This document shows, in pieces, positions 17,201-25,263 of a stretch of 64,000 nucleotides of DNA; the stretch's first letter is position 1; the number at the start of each line of letters is the position of its first letter. The notes under the pieces were generated by a model, which did not search any database, was not told the DNA's origin, and saw only the letters and a list, made by a program, of their open reading frames with translations. The stretch covers positions 62,001-126,000 of the forward strand of contig JAYYVF010000067.1 of assembly GCA_036343635.1 (NCBI GenBank), given 5' to 3'. This stretch comes from GCA-2693325 sp036343635 (GTDB lineage: Bacteria; Latescibacterota; UBA2968; UBA8231). A program made the translations under genes and the position numbers.

Positions 17201-19107
17201 CCATTACGAACAACGGCAACCGCTCCGGTACGAGGTAAATCAGGAATAATACTACGCCTAGGAAAAACCATCGTTTGACCTTTTAAAGAACGAAGGTTAT
17301 CCCGAAGTCGCATCTTGAAATCTGGAAATAATTCAGGGTCTTCTATTGCCATCTGTAACATCCCCGAAAGGACCCTAATCTGCTTGGATAAGTTCTGAAC
17401 GTTGACCCTAGAAATTTTATCCAGTGGTGTGTCTACTAAAAATCGGGCATCGTTGACAGTTACAAAAGCTAAAGCTGGTGTACCAGCTGCCAACACTAAC
17501 TCACTGTTTACAGAAATTTCGCCAGGAACAAATGTCGACCAACTCATACCACCTTCGGGACTTATGCCATTGACAAGCACATCACGTTGGACAAAACCCA
17601 TCGCATCACTAATATCCTTAGCATAGCGCATAAAATTCTTACCGAATGGAGCAAAATATCTCTTATAGTAGAAAGAACTATTGCTATTCCATATTCCTAA
17701 TTCATCTGTCTGGGAAGATAAATCTAAACTAACAAATAGTTTTATCTCAATCGGGCGAGGTTCTCCCGTAAGCCAATTATTCCACAATGAGTTACGCACT
17801 TCGTCGTCGGCAATAGCTGCAGCAATAAGTTCCCCTGAGCTTGCATAATCCTTTTCAGCTAGAGAGATATTCTCCCCTTTAACTATAATTGAACCGGTAG
17901 AAACACTTTCGTTAACTATTTTTTCTACAAGTCCACTACCATTATCGACCACAGATCGAATCAACGACTCTTTACCGAAAAACTCTTCCCTACCTATCCT
18001 ATAAGTAACGCCCTCTTTTTCAATAAGATCTTTGTCAATTGCAGCATCCACAACCCTCCGTACCAACATATGGTCTACAAATGGGTCTTCCTTACGGAGA
18101 TAGCGTTGAATGAAATCATCCACTCCACGTAGTCCTAGATGATGGGCTGAAGTCGCCAAAAACACGACCGTACGGGCAGGTGGGTTTTCTCGGAAATGAC
18201 GGGCAATTTCAAGTAACGCCGTAACACTAGCAGCCTGCTCGGCTCCCGGTGCAAGAGCAGGAACGACCGACATCGCGTCATAATACCCTTCCAACACAAC
18301 AATATCATTGGTCAACAACGGGTCATATCCAGGGATCGTACCGATAATATTCCAAGCTGATTTGCGTTCCCAGTCCATTCGATATTCCAAATGAACCTTT
18401 ATCGATTCCTTTACCCTCAAATCAGCACGTAACTTTTTTCCTTCAGTCTTGTTTACCCAAAATCTAGGGATATCTAGCGGTAGGGATAAGAACTTTTTCT
18501 CACCTTCGAGATAAACCGTTGAATCAGGCTCTATAAATACAATTGCCTTAGCACCTAATTGTGCTGCATTAACCCAAGCATCACCGGAGTTAAAATCCAT
18601 CAGAACGGCAGCACCTTCAACATTCAGACCATCCATACTCTCGTATCTACCAGATTGAGCGTCGATTAAGTGAGTCTGAAGACCTCCTGCTGGGAGTGTT
18701 GAAGTTCGGACCAGATTCGGCCACAAACCGTGGAGACGTATCGCACGATCAGTCTCTAATACTCGAAGTTTTCCTCCCTTTTCAATAGGGACAGAAACGT
18801 CAAATTCATGAACCGCGATATTGTCCAAATGGAGCGAGCGAAATTCGCGCTGTATTAGCTCAGCAGCAGCTGTGGCGCCAGGATATCCTACTACTCGCGA
18901 GGCAAAGCCAGAAAATTGCTCAAGTTTTTTCTGCACTCTATGCTCCGTCGCAGTAGAAGCAAGCGCCTTAAAATCAACTGATGCAGTCAAATTTAGTGGT
19001 AACCAGAGCCCTATCATGGCCACGCCGATCAACCACTGCCTGGTTACCACAAATAAATCTGCCAATTTCAATTTCCCCAAATTTTTTCTTTTTATGGGCA
19101 ACACCAA
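14299..19107 (-). CDS. Degenerate M28 peptidase-like / FtsX permease fusion
   Basis: A protein of 1602 residues. Residues about 20-42 form a membrane anchor. About 50-340 resemble an M28 metallopeptidase with a PA-type insertion, but metal ligands are altered: the HxD site is YYD (275-277), the next acidic site lies in GAEQAAS, and the EE pair is HH (SAHHLG, 320-325). So it is probably not an active zinc peptidase. Further soluble sequence leads to about four helices (898-978), then an FtsX-type permease starting ISNMKRRKTRTVLTF (1013-1027) with C-terminal FtsX helices and a soluble tail of roughly 150-180 residues. FtsX proteins normally work with an ABC ATPase; none is present here. TTG at 19107 or 19101 is the likely start; GGAG fits 19101 better. 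Confidence 0.8.
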   Translation of the reverse strand: MVLPIKRKNLGKLKLADLFVVTRQWLIGVAMIGLWLPLNLTASVDFKALASTATEHRVQKKLEQFSGFASRVVGYPGATAAAELIQREFRSLHLDNIAVHEFDVSVPIEKGGKLRVLETDRAIRLHGLWPNLVRTSTLPAGGLQTHLIDAQSGRYESMDGLNVEGAAVLMDFNSGDAWVNAAQLGAKAIVFIEPDSTVYLEGEKKFLSLPLDIPRFWVNKTEGKKLRADLRVKESIKVHLEYRMDWERKSAWNIIGTIPGYDPLLTNDIVVLEGYYDAMSVVPALAPGAEQAASVTALLEIARHFRENPPARTVVFLATSAHHLGLRGVDDFIQRYLRKEDPFVDHMLVRRVVDAAIDKDLIEKEGVTYRIGREEFFGKESLIRSVVDNGSGLVEKIVNESVSTGSIIVKGENISLAEKDYASSGELIAAAIADDEVRNSLWNNWLTGEPRPIEIKLFVSLDLSSQTDELGIWNSNSSFYYKRYFAPFGKNFMRYAKDISDAMGFVQRDVLVNGISPEGGMSWSTFVPGEISVNSELVLAAGTPALAFVTVNDARFLVDTPLDKISRVNVQNLSKQIRVLSGMLQMAIEDPELFPDFKMRLRDNLRSLKGQTMVFPRRSIIPDLPRTGAVAVVRNGKKKSYKGVRGEYYELVDNAGSFFVNRVRVNNVQIEGYYMDPITGQIVYAPDRGVQGDEAYPMKVSMDWRDKHWMVILFPCVAYNFYDIVDPRYLTKLGNVSVFDETNSSPVEYGYTIGEGPSAANEPFGVLFARPGSRIKMGFGAGLLGFRSLLLNSTSLEEKDRAEGEGFEVRSGVSFARTTYQAAKDMWSLDESRMRELKSFAIENQRLNDLHERARTELEQAELALAEKRWSAFMRHTRAAFGLESRAYPDVKSTQNDVVQGIIFFMALVIPCAFFTERLVFTAATIKNQIIGFAGIFVAIWIVLWLVHPAFQLSNPFVILLAFIIIALAVLVMSIISSRFNEQMKKLRTEVAVIHDTDVSRSSASLTAFQLGISNMKRRKTRTVLTFLTLLLLTFTVLSFTSIRTGMRFNQIQRDNEGLYEGILIRSKAWNPMEDSVLDYALSNFSNTGTVAPRSWYSNKSKAHIKIKFGDQAHNALGVLGLTPQERDVTSLHRALIAGRWFEPGEEKVCILPSDMVGAGKLNIDLDDVGSASVRVFGEFFTVIGVLDSKRMKDLKDLDDEILTPADFAVTGGQAVQEIAEEEQREKQGLEDTKVVIKPFVHLEPANTLVIPYETLRNIGSGNPLQSVAVKFDEGIDERSQVENFLSRLAVTLFAGIRENGDEYIKVSIYSSLGMTSFAGMSNLFIPILIASLIVLNTMMGSVYERFREIGIYSSVGLAPGHIAWLFIAESCVYSVLGVVAGYLGGQIIAKILIELNLLAGFTLNYSSIAAVMSCILVMAVVMLSTIYPARKASQLAVPDVTRKWKLPPPEGDEWNFEFPFTVSGHEVLGLNVFLVGYFDSYSEESIGTFYTDGANLSKRETEDGEAFTIDMNIWLAPFDLGVSQHVTLKAIPDAEHNIYSVALTLKRLSGEDASWRRVNQRFMNVIRKQFLIWRTVDSAAKDSYRDQGQELLIETPNEVNV

Positions 19108-19154
19108 CTCCAGTAATATAAGAAAAAGCCATAACGGTTCCAGCTAAAGGCTTT

Positions 19155-19676
19155 TTAAAAATCAATCTTCCCTCTAACAGTTTGACCCAAACTCAATAGA
19201 CGCAATACCCAACAAGCCAAAAAACCGATGAACATCCCAGTTATAGTAGCCGTAAGTAGCGCAATTGGGAATAAAGAAAATATCGCAAATTGGCCGACAA
19301 AAACATAAGCAATTACCAGCTGAGTAACTTGGTGGGAGCAAGCTCCCCAGATACTAACACCAACAGGACTTAAACCCAATAAACGAATCCGGTGACACAA
19401 TGACATCACACACCAACTTATGCAGGTTCCACCAATACTTATCACAAAAGTTGGACCAGCAAAAAGACCTCCGACCAGACCACCCAGAATAAGCTTCAGC
19501 CAACAAACAATCAATGCTGCAAGTGGCCCGTAGATAAATAAAACGGCCACAACAGGAACATTTCCTAGACCTAACTTCATCCACGGAACAGGACGAGGCG
19601 CCAATCCTTCAAACACGAACAAAGTTGCTGAAACAGCCCCTAACAATGCAATACGAATCAAAACATTTACAGACAA
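19155..19676 (-). CDS. Gx transporter family membrane protein
   Basis: Membrane protein of 173 residues with about five helices. APRPVPWMKLGLGNVPVV and the glycine-rich segment LKLILGGLVGGLFAGP mark the Gx transporter family (also annotated heptaprenyl diphosphate synthase component I), related to ECF-type substrate-binding components. Three bases separate it from the NusG domain II gene, a pairing common in many genomes. From memory, the same pair occurs as EetB and EetA in the extracellular electron transfer loci of Listeria. No flavin transferase or NADH dehydrogenase is near, so that function is not claimed here. Confidence 0.85.
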   Translation of the reverse strand: MSVNVLIRIALLGAVSATLFVFEGLAPRPVPWMKLGLGNVPVVAVLFIYGPLAALIVCWLKLILGGLVGGLFAGPTFVISIGGTCISWCVMSLCHRIRLLGLSPVGVSIWGACSHQVTQLVIAYVFVGQFAIFSLFPIALLTATITGMFIGFLACWVLRLLSLGQTVRGKIDF

Positions 19677-19679
19677 CTT

Positions 19680-20081
19680 TTACCTAGCCAATGCATCATA
19701 TGATTCTAGTTTTCCAGCAAGAGTAACAATGACTCGGTTTGGCACACAAGCGATTACCTCTCCCCCAAATTTAATCGAACCTAGGCCTACACAAATTTGT
19801 TTTGCACATGGTGATTTGGAAATACGCACCCCTTCCGAATTCTGCTCGACGAAAGTTTTTCCCAGCGGGCCGTCGTAACTTTTTCGACCTCCTTGAGCCA
19901 ACGCAAAACTTTCCTCCCCATGGATACTAAAAACTTTTACAATTGCGCCTTCAACAGAGTAATTTCGAACAAATATTCCAAACGCAGCCAAACTAAGTAT
20001 CAGCACTATACTTGCAATATCTCCCAACGTAAAGATCCCCCAAACCGAGCTGCGATCTCCAACATTCCAATATAACGACAT
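19680..20081 (-). CDS. NusG domain II-containing membrane protein
   Basis: A protein of 133 residues with one N-terminal membrane helix (about 20-38) and an extracytoplasmic NusG domain II. The family pattern is clear: GPLGKTFVEQ, ISKSPCAKQICVGLGSI with two cysteines, and ACVPNRVIVTL. The cysteines could form a disulfide or bind a cofactor. It is the first gene of the six-gene operon running down to 10495. I see no convincing promoter in the AT-rich region upstream of it. Confidence 0.88.
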   Translation of the reverse strand: MSLYWNVGDRSSVWGIFTLGDIASIVLILSLAAFGIFVRNYSVEGAIVKVFSIHGEESFALAQGGRKSYDGPLGKTFVEQNSEGVRISKSPCAKQICVGLGSIKFGGEVIACVPNRVIVTLAGKLESYDALAR

Positions 20082-20443
20082 TTAGCAACGTATCCGTTCC
20101 AATAGGCAATAAAAATTGACCAAACTACCAATTTTCCGCAAAACTTCTACTAAATTAAAAACAGACATATCTATGCATCAAGAATAAATACACAACGTGA
20201 ACAAATTATAAACTATGACTCATTTGAAGCCAATTTGGAAAAGTAAATCAACTTTTCATAACATATTAAAAAGAAGATACTTCTTTGAAATACTTCTAAT
20301 TAGAGATAATAGATAGTTGTATTATTTTATCCGAAGACATTATATTGAGTATGTGAAAATTATATTACTGTTGTTTCCTGTTATTAAAAACCTTAATAAC
20401 AGGTTTGTGCATCTATTATTCTTAACCGTTAATTGAGGTCGTT
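20082..20443. other. AT-rich divergent intergenic region (362 bases)
   Basis: It lies between the NusG domain II gene and the coiled-coil gene. It is strongly AT-rich and holds a perfect 11-base inverted repeat at 20377-20403. No reading frame with family signal and no strong sigma-70 promoter was found on either strand. Confidence 0.6.
20377..20403 (+). repeat. Perfect 11-base inverted repeat upstream of coiled-coil/rel genes
   Basis: CCTGTTATTAA at 20377-20387 and its exact complement at 20393-20403 with a five-base loop, followed by TTTGTG. It ends 40 bases before the ATG at 20444. It could be an operator, a leader hairpin or a weak terminator; the tail is too poor in T for a confident terminator call. 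Confidence 0.55.
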
Positions 20444-20788
20444 ATGAATGTCTGGTGGATAGCTACCTTAGCGAGTATTTGCATTGCATTGCTTATCCAA
20501 TATTACTGCGCCAGCAAGCTACTCCGAATTAAACAACAAATCGCAATAAAAAATAGTGCCCTCCGCGAAGCCCGTGACGAAAGCAGCCGTCTAGCTGATC
20601 AGGAAGTGTCACTGAAAAACCAGCAAAAAAGCCTTGAGGCCACCATCGATAGATTACGTGCCGACATTAAGCGTCTCAGGCAACAAATTTCGGACAAAGG
20701 CATTTCTATCCCTGACCCAGAATTCGATGTTTCAATTTTAGAGAGTACTGCTGCAAGCCAAGAAGATTCAGAGCCTGCGGAAAAATAA
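20444..20788 (+). CDS. Small membrane-anchored coiled-coil protein
   Basis: A protein of 114 residues with an N-terminal membrane helix (about 3-24), a long coiled coil (about 27-88, heptads rich in Leu, Lys, Arg, Glu) and a short acidic tail. A GAGG site six bases upstream supports the ATG. It resembles in layout, but not recognisably in sequence, FtsB/FtsL-type septal proteins and other small anchored coiled coils. It precedes rel by 58 bases and may be co-transcribed. Function unknown. Confidence 0.65.
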   Translation: MNVWWIATLASICIALLIQYYCASKLLRIKQQIAIKNSALREARDESSRLADQEVSLKNQQKSLEATIDRLRADIKRLRQQISDKGISIPDPEFDVSILESTAASQEDSEPAEK

Positions 20789-20846
20789 TTGTGTACACGA
20801 TCCATCTTATAGACAAATAATTTAATCAGATTACGGAACAAAATCC

Positions 20847-23057
20847 TTGTCTGGATTAGCCAAACACACAACTAAAAATATCGAATCAAAAGATAAATAT
20901 AGTACTTCTTTAGACTCGATATTAGATGAAACTAAAGATGAGCTAGAGCTCCAAATGCTGCTCATCGAAGTAGCTTCTTGCAATGACCAAGCTGACTTCC
21001 GCTTACTTGCACGAGCATACGAATTTGCCAGTTTAAAACATGCAGGGCAACATCGCAAGTCGGGACGGCCTTTCTTACAGCACTGCGTTGAGGTTGCTCG
21101 CCTCCTAGCACAATTACGCCTAGATGACACAACAATAGCCGCCGGCTTGCTACATGATGTAATTGAAGATACGGAAACAACACATGAGGAAATTTCTCTG
21201 CATTTTGATCAAAAAATTGCCGATTTGATTGATGGCGTAACTAAAATTGACCAATTCACCTACGAAAGCCGAGAAGAACGCCAAGCCGAGACTTATAGAA
21301 AAATGTTGCTTTCTATGGTCAAAGATATTCGAGTAATACTAATTAAATTAGTTGACCGATTACATAACATGCGTACGCTGGAATACGTAAATCCTGAGGC
21401 ACAAAAACGTATAGCCCATGAGACCCTAGATGTTTATGCTCCGTTAGCTCACAGATTTGGCCTTGCTCGTATCCGATGGGAACTCGAAGATCGTAGTTTA
21501 AAATTCACCCATCCGCAAACATACGCTGAACTTCGTGAAAAAGTCTCAATGAAAAGACGAGAGCGCGAGGACTACATAGAAGAATTCAAAAAACCTATCG
21601 AAGAAGAATTGCGCCTGGGTGAAATAACAGCTGAAATTAGTGGTCGGCCTAAAAATTTTTATAGTATATATTCAAAAATGTGCTCTAGAAACAAACCTTT
21701 TGAAGAAATATACGACCTATTTGCCATACGAATCACTGTTGGCTCAGTTCGCGAGTGCTATCACACACTTGGCTTAGTACACAGCATTTATTCACCAATC
21801 CCTGAACGCATAAAGGATTACATTTCAACTCCAAAATCAAATATGTACCAATCGCTTCACGCATCGGTTATTGGGCCCAAAGGCCTTCCCGTTGAAGTCC
21901 AGATCCGCACGAAGGAAATGCATCACACTGCTGAGCTAGGAATTGCGGCACATTGGCACTACAAATCTGGCCAGGATTCCGCCGAACTTGATCAACATCT
22001 AGATTGGCTACAACACGTAATTGATATACAGCAACACTCGACAAATCCAACAGAATTTTTAGAAGACTTTAAAATTGAATTGTTCAGAGATGAAATTTTT
22101 GTTTTCACACCTCGAGGTGATCTGCTGCAATTACCAAAAGGTGCTACTCCTGTTGATTTTGCTTTTCATGTGCATACTGACATCGGTTTCCAATGTCTTA
22201 CCGCCAAGGTAAATAACCAGGTTGTATCTCTTAACAAAGAACTAACAAGTGGAGATACTATAGAAATAATTACCAACCCCCATCAATCACCAGATCATTC
22301 ATGGCTCGAATCTGTCAAAACAGGTAAAGCACAACAAGCAATTCGTCGCTGGCTGAAAGATGAAAGATACGCACACAGTAAAAGGTTAGGACAAGAAATA
22401 TTAGAGCGTGAGATCAAACGATACTCACGTGGCAGTATTTCAAATAAAAATATTGCTAGTGTTACAAAGGAACTCGGTATTGCCACAACAGAAAACCTGT
22501 ATGCTCAAATCGGCAATGGACAATTATCTGTTCGACGGGTGATCGATTTGTTGGTACCACACATATCAGAGTTACGCGTGTCTCGAGGTCAAGCCACAGA
22601 AGCGATACATATACATGGTATAAACGACTTTACAATGAGCCTTGGTAAATGCTGTAGGCCTATTCCTGGGGATGCTATTGTGGGCCTTATATCAAGCGGA
22701 GATGGTATTTCAATCCATCGGACAGACTGTCACAATACTGGCCATCTCGTCCAAATCCCTGAAAAAACATTTCAAGCCAGTTGGAAAATAGACGGTGAAC
22801 AATTGTTTACCGTTCGATTACGCATTGAAGGTAACGATAGAAAATTCTTGCTTTCCGACATCTCGCAGACTTTGGGCGAGTGTGGGTGCAACATTCAATC
22901 TGCCACAACAAAAACAATTGAAAAAATTGCTAAACAGGACTTTTGGATCGATGTGAAAAGCGTTACACATATGAATTCAGCTATAATACAGCTCCAAACA
23001 ATTGATGGAGTGATAAAGGTTGAACGATACGATGAAAAAGAAGAACATATTGTATAA
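20847..23057 (+). CDS. rel: Bifunctional (p)ppGpp synthetase/hydrolase
   Basis: RelA/SpoT homologue of 736 residues that makes and degrades the alarmone (p)ppGpp. The hydrolase site is intact (H79, H103-D104 in LLHDVIEDT, and a later VDRLHNMRTL aspartate). The synthetase domain shows RPKNFYSIYSKM, YQSLHASVIGP and VEVQIRT. A TGS domain (FVFTPRGDLLQLPKGATPVDFAF), a zinc-finger/helical region (GKCCRPIPGD) and a C-terminal ACT domain follow. Both active sites look complete, so a bifunctional Rel is expected. The start TTG at 20847 has only a weak upstream site (CGGAAC), so the true start may differ by some codons. Confidence 0.95.
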   Translation: MSGLAKHTTKNIESKDKYSTSLDSILDETKDELELQMLLIEVASCNDQADFRLLARAYEFASLKHAGQHRKSGRPFLQHCVEVARLLAQLRLDDTTIAAGLLHDVIEDTETTHEEISLHFDQKIADLIDGVTKIDQFTYESREERQAETYRKMLLSMVKDIRVILIKLVDRLHNMRTLEYVNPEAQKRIAHETLDVYAPLAHRFGLARIRWELEDRSLKFTHPQTYAELREKVSMKRREREDYIEEFKKPIEEELRLGEITAEISGRPKNFYSIYSKMCSRNKPFEEIYDLFAIRITVGSVRECYHTLGLVHSIYSPIPERIKDYISTPKSNMYQSLHASVIGPKGLPVEVQIRTKEMHHTAELGIAAHWHYKSGQDSAELDQHLDWLQHVIDIQQHSTNPTEFLEDFKIELFRDEIFVFTPRGDLLQLPKGATPVDFAFHVHTDIGFQCLTAKVNNQVVSLNKELTSGDTIEIITNPHQSPDHSWLESVKTGKAQQAIRRWLKDERYAHSKRLGQEILEREIKRYSRGSISNKNIASVTKELGIATTENLYAQIGNGQLSVRRVIDLLVPHISELRVSRGQATEAIHIHGINDFTMSLGKCCRPIPGDAIVGLISSGDGISIHRTDCHNTGHLVQIPEKTFQASWKIDGEQLFTVRLRIEGNDRKFLLSDISQTLGECGCNIQSATTKTIEKIAKQDFWIDVKSVTHMNSAIIQLQTIDGVIKVERYDEKEEHIV

Positions 23058-23202
23058 TTATTTTTTTTGAACCTTGAACTTTTCATACATTTTCGGTAGA
23101 AATGTTTTACTCGTTTCATTTTAAAACAAATAAGATGATTATCTCTATAATAATTGATTCTACACCCTACCCATCTGACAACTTTAAAAACAGTTTAAAG
23201 CT

Positions 23203-24267
23203 ATGAAAACTAATTTTTTCGAACACATATTCCGAGCCAATATTTCAAATATGAAGTCATATATTCCAGGAGAACAACCACAAAAAAACTCATTTGTAAA
23301 ACTTAATACTAACGAAAACCCATACCCCCCATCTAAATCGATTTTAAATCGCTTGCGTGAAGCCTGCACAGAAGAATTGAGGCTCTATCCAGATCCGAAT
23401 GCGACTAGACTACGCAACCTCTTATCTAAGACGTTCGATAAAAAGCCCGAACAATTTATTGTCGGAAATGGCTCAGATGAGTTATTAACAATATTAATTC
23501 GCAGTTTCGTAGGTGAAAACGATCGGATAGCTTACGCCTACCCGACCTATGGCTATTATCAACCCCTGATTGACGTACAAGGAGCGAAGGCAGTAGTAAC
23601 TGAATATCCTGATGACTTTTCCCTACCAGCCGAATTAGCTGACGCTGATGCTCGTTTAACATTTTTAGTCAACCCTAATTCGCCATCGGGGACTCTTTTG
23701 CCCGTTGAAATTCTTGAAGACCTAGCTTCTCGTATCAATGGCGTACTAGCGATAGACGAAGCTTACGTTGACTTTTCGACAGGAGGAGCGATGGGATTGG
23801 TCGAAAAACACATCAATGTGGTAATTGTTCGAACAATGTCCAAATCATTTAGTCTAGCTGGTATGCGTGTAGGTTTTGCTTGCGCGAATACAGAATTAAT
23901 AAATGGGATGTTAAAAGTAAAAGACCATTATAATGTCAATCGTCTAAGTCTTGTTGCAGCAGAAGCAGCTCTTGAGGATATAGCAAGCATGCGAAAAAAT
24001 GCATCACGTATCTCTCAAACTCGTGAAAGGTTAATTAACGACTTACGTGATTTAGATCTTTACGTGTGGGAATCTGCGACCAACTTTGTGCTTGTGCGCT
24101 CACTAAACGTCCCCGCAAAAACCCTATATAGCGAACTTAAAGAAAGAGGAGTCCTCGTTCGATATTTCGACCAACCCCGACTAGACGACTGTTTACGAAT
24201 TACAGTGGGGACCGATGATGAAACAGAATTTTTACTTGGTCAGCTGCGTTTAATATTGAAAGATTGA
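23203..24267 (+). CDS. hisC: Histidinol-phosphate aminotransferase
   Basis: PLP-dependent class I/II aminotransferase of 354 residues that converts imidazole-acetol phosphate to histidinol phosphate. HisC features are SYIPGEQP and LNTNENPYPPS near the N-terminus, NPNSPSGTLL, IDEAYVDFS, and the PLP lysine in RTMSKSFSLAGMRVGF. Length is typical. No other his gene is adjacent, and it stands 145 bases behind rel, so it is not in a his operon. Related enzymes can act on aromatic substrates, so the exact substrate is likely but not certain. Confidence 0.9.
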   Translation: MKTNFFEHIFRANISNMKSYIPGEQPQKNSFVKLNTNENPYPPSKSILNRLREACTEELRLYPDPNATRLRNLLSKTFDKKPEQFIVGNGSDELLTILIRSFVGENDRIAYAYPTYGYYQPLIDVQGAKAVVTEYPDDFSLPAELADADARLTFLVNPNSPSGTLLPVEILEDLASRINGVLAIDEAYVDFSTGGAMGLVEKHINVVIVRTMSKSFSLAGMRVGFACANTELINGMLKVKDHYNVNRLSLVAAEAALEDIASMRKNASRISQTRERLINDLRDLDLYVWESATNFVLVRSLNVPAKTLYSELKERGVLVRYFDQPRLDDCLRITVGTDDETEFLLGQLRLILKD

Positions 24268-24339
24268 TAAAACATATATCATAGGATCAATATTTATGGC
24301 CAAAGAAGATCTTTAAAAACTATCTGTTGCCTCTATGCA

Positions 24340-25263
24340 TCAACCATTTCCACAGGCAATGCTATTAAAGATATCCGCTTTTTCCATTTCTTGATGAAGT
24401 AAATCTCCGAAACCAAAAATATTTTTCATCGCTATGTGAGGTTCGTCATAAATACCAATCGCTCTCAATGCAGATGGGTCCAATGATGGTAAACTTGAAC
24501 CACCTCCATCACCTATTTCTTCCCTCCGGCACAAAAGATCAGCCAAGTGAATCAACGCTGGAAGCTGAGATTCATTTCCAGAAGAACGGCCAGGGCAATG
24601 ATGATAGGCGATTGCAGACGTCAACCGCGCAGGCAAATTCCACTTTTCTGCAAGCCACCTACCAATATCTGTATGCGTTACACCAAGGACCCGCTCCTCA
24701 GCCAGGCTTATGTGAACATATTCTTCCTCAGATATAGACAATACTTGATTGAATTCTTCTGCAAAATATTGACTAAGTATAAGCTTTCCAACATCATGAA
24801 GAATTCCACTCGAAAATGCCTCGCTACGAAGTTGAAAGTTGAATTTTTCAGCCAATAACCGTGCGGCGACTCCACAGGAAATTGAATGTTCCCAAAATTT
24901 CTGTCGATCAAAACTACTTGTAACCTCGCCAACAGCAAAACGCTCTAACACAGACACGCTTAAACCTAAGCTCTTTACCGTCTCAAAACCTAAAACAACA
25001 ACGGCCTGATTTACAGTAGATATCCCTCTTGGAAAACCATAAAAAGCAGAATTTGCCAACTTCAAAATTTTAGCGGTTAGTGCCTGGTCAGTAGATATGA
25101 GCTGAGAAACCTCTTTAGCTGAGGTCCCTGGATTCTCAATTAAACCGATCATCTGGGTAATAACTGTCGGTAGGGTTGGTAAACCAATAATGCTCTGCGT
25201 AATTTGTTTTATTCGCTCTTGCTTGTTGACTTGCAAAATAAGGCCTCGGGAACCTACGGTCAT
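24340..25263 (-). CDS. HDOD domain signalling protein at end of flagellar operon
   Basis: A protein of 307 residues with an HDOD domain over about 18-220 (LPTLPTVITQMIGLI, LTAKILKLANSAFYG, ILHDVGKLILSQYF). HDOD proteins are HD-like but usually lack phosphodiesterase activity and act in signalling. Here an HDVGK motif is kept, and a C-terminal extension of about 70 residues follows. Its ATG overlaps the fliA stop (TGATG), which ties it to the flagellar transcript. A role in motility or chemotaxis signalling is inferred from position. Confidence 0.88.
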   Translation of the reverse strand: MTVGSRGLILQVNKQERIKQITQSIIGLPTLPTVITQMIGLIENPGTSAKEVSQLISTDQALTAKILKLANSAFYGFPRGISTVNQAVVVLGFETVKSLGLSVSVLERFAVGEVTSSFDRQKFWEHSISCGVAARLLAEKFNFQLRSEAFSSGILHDVGKLILSQYFAEEFNQVLSISEEEYVHISLAEERVLGVTHTDIGRWLAEKWNLPARLTSAIAYHHCPGRSSGNESQLPALIHLADLLCRREEIGDGGGSSLPSLDPSALRAIGIYDEPHIAMKNIFGFGDLLHQEMEKADIFNSIACGNG

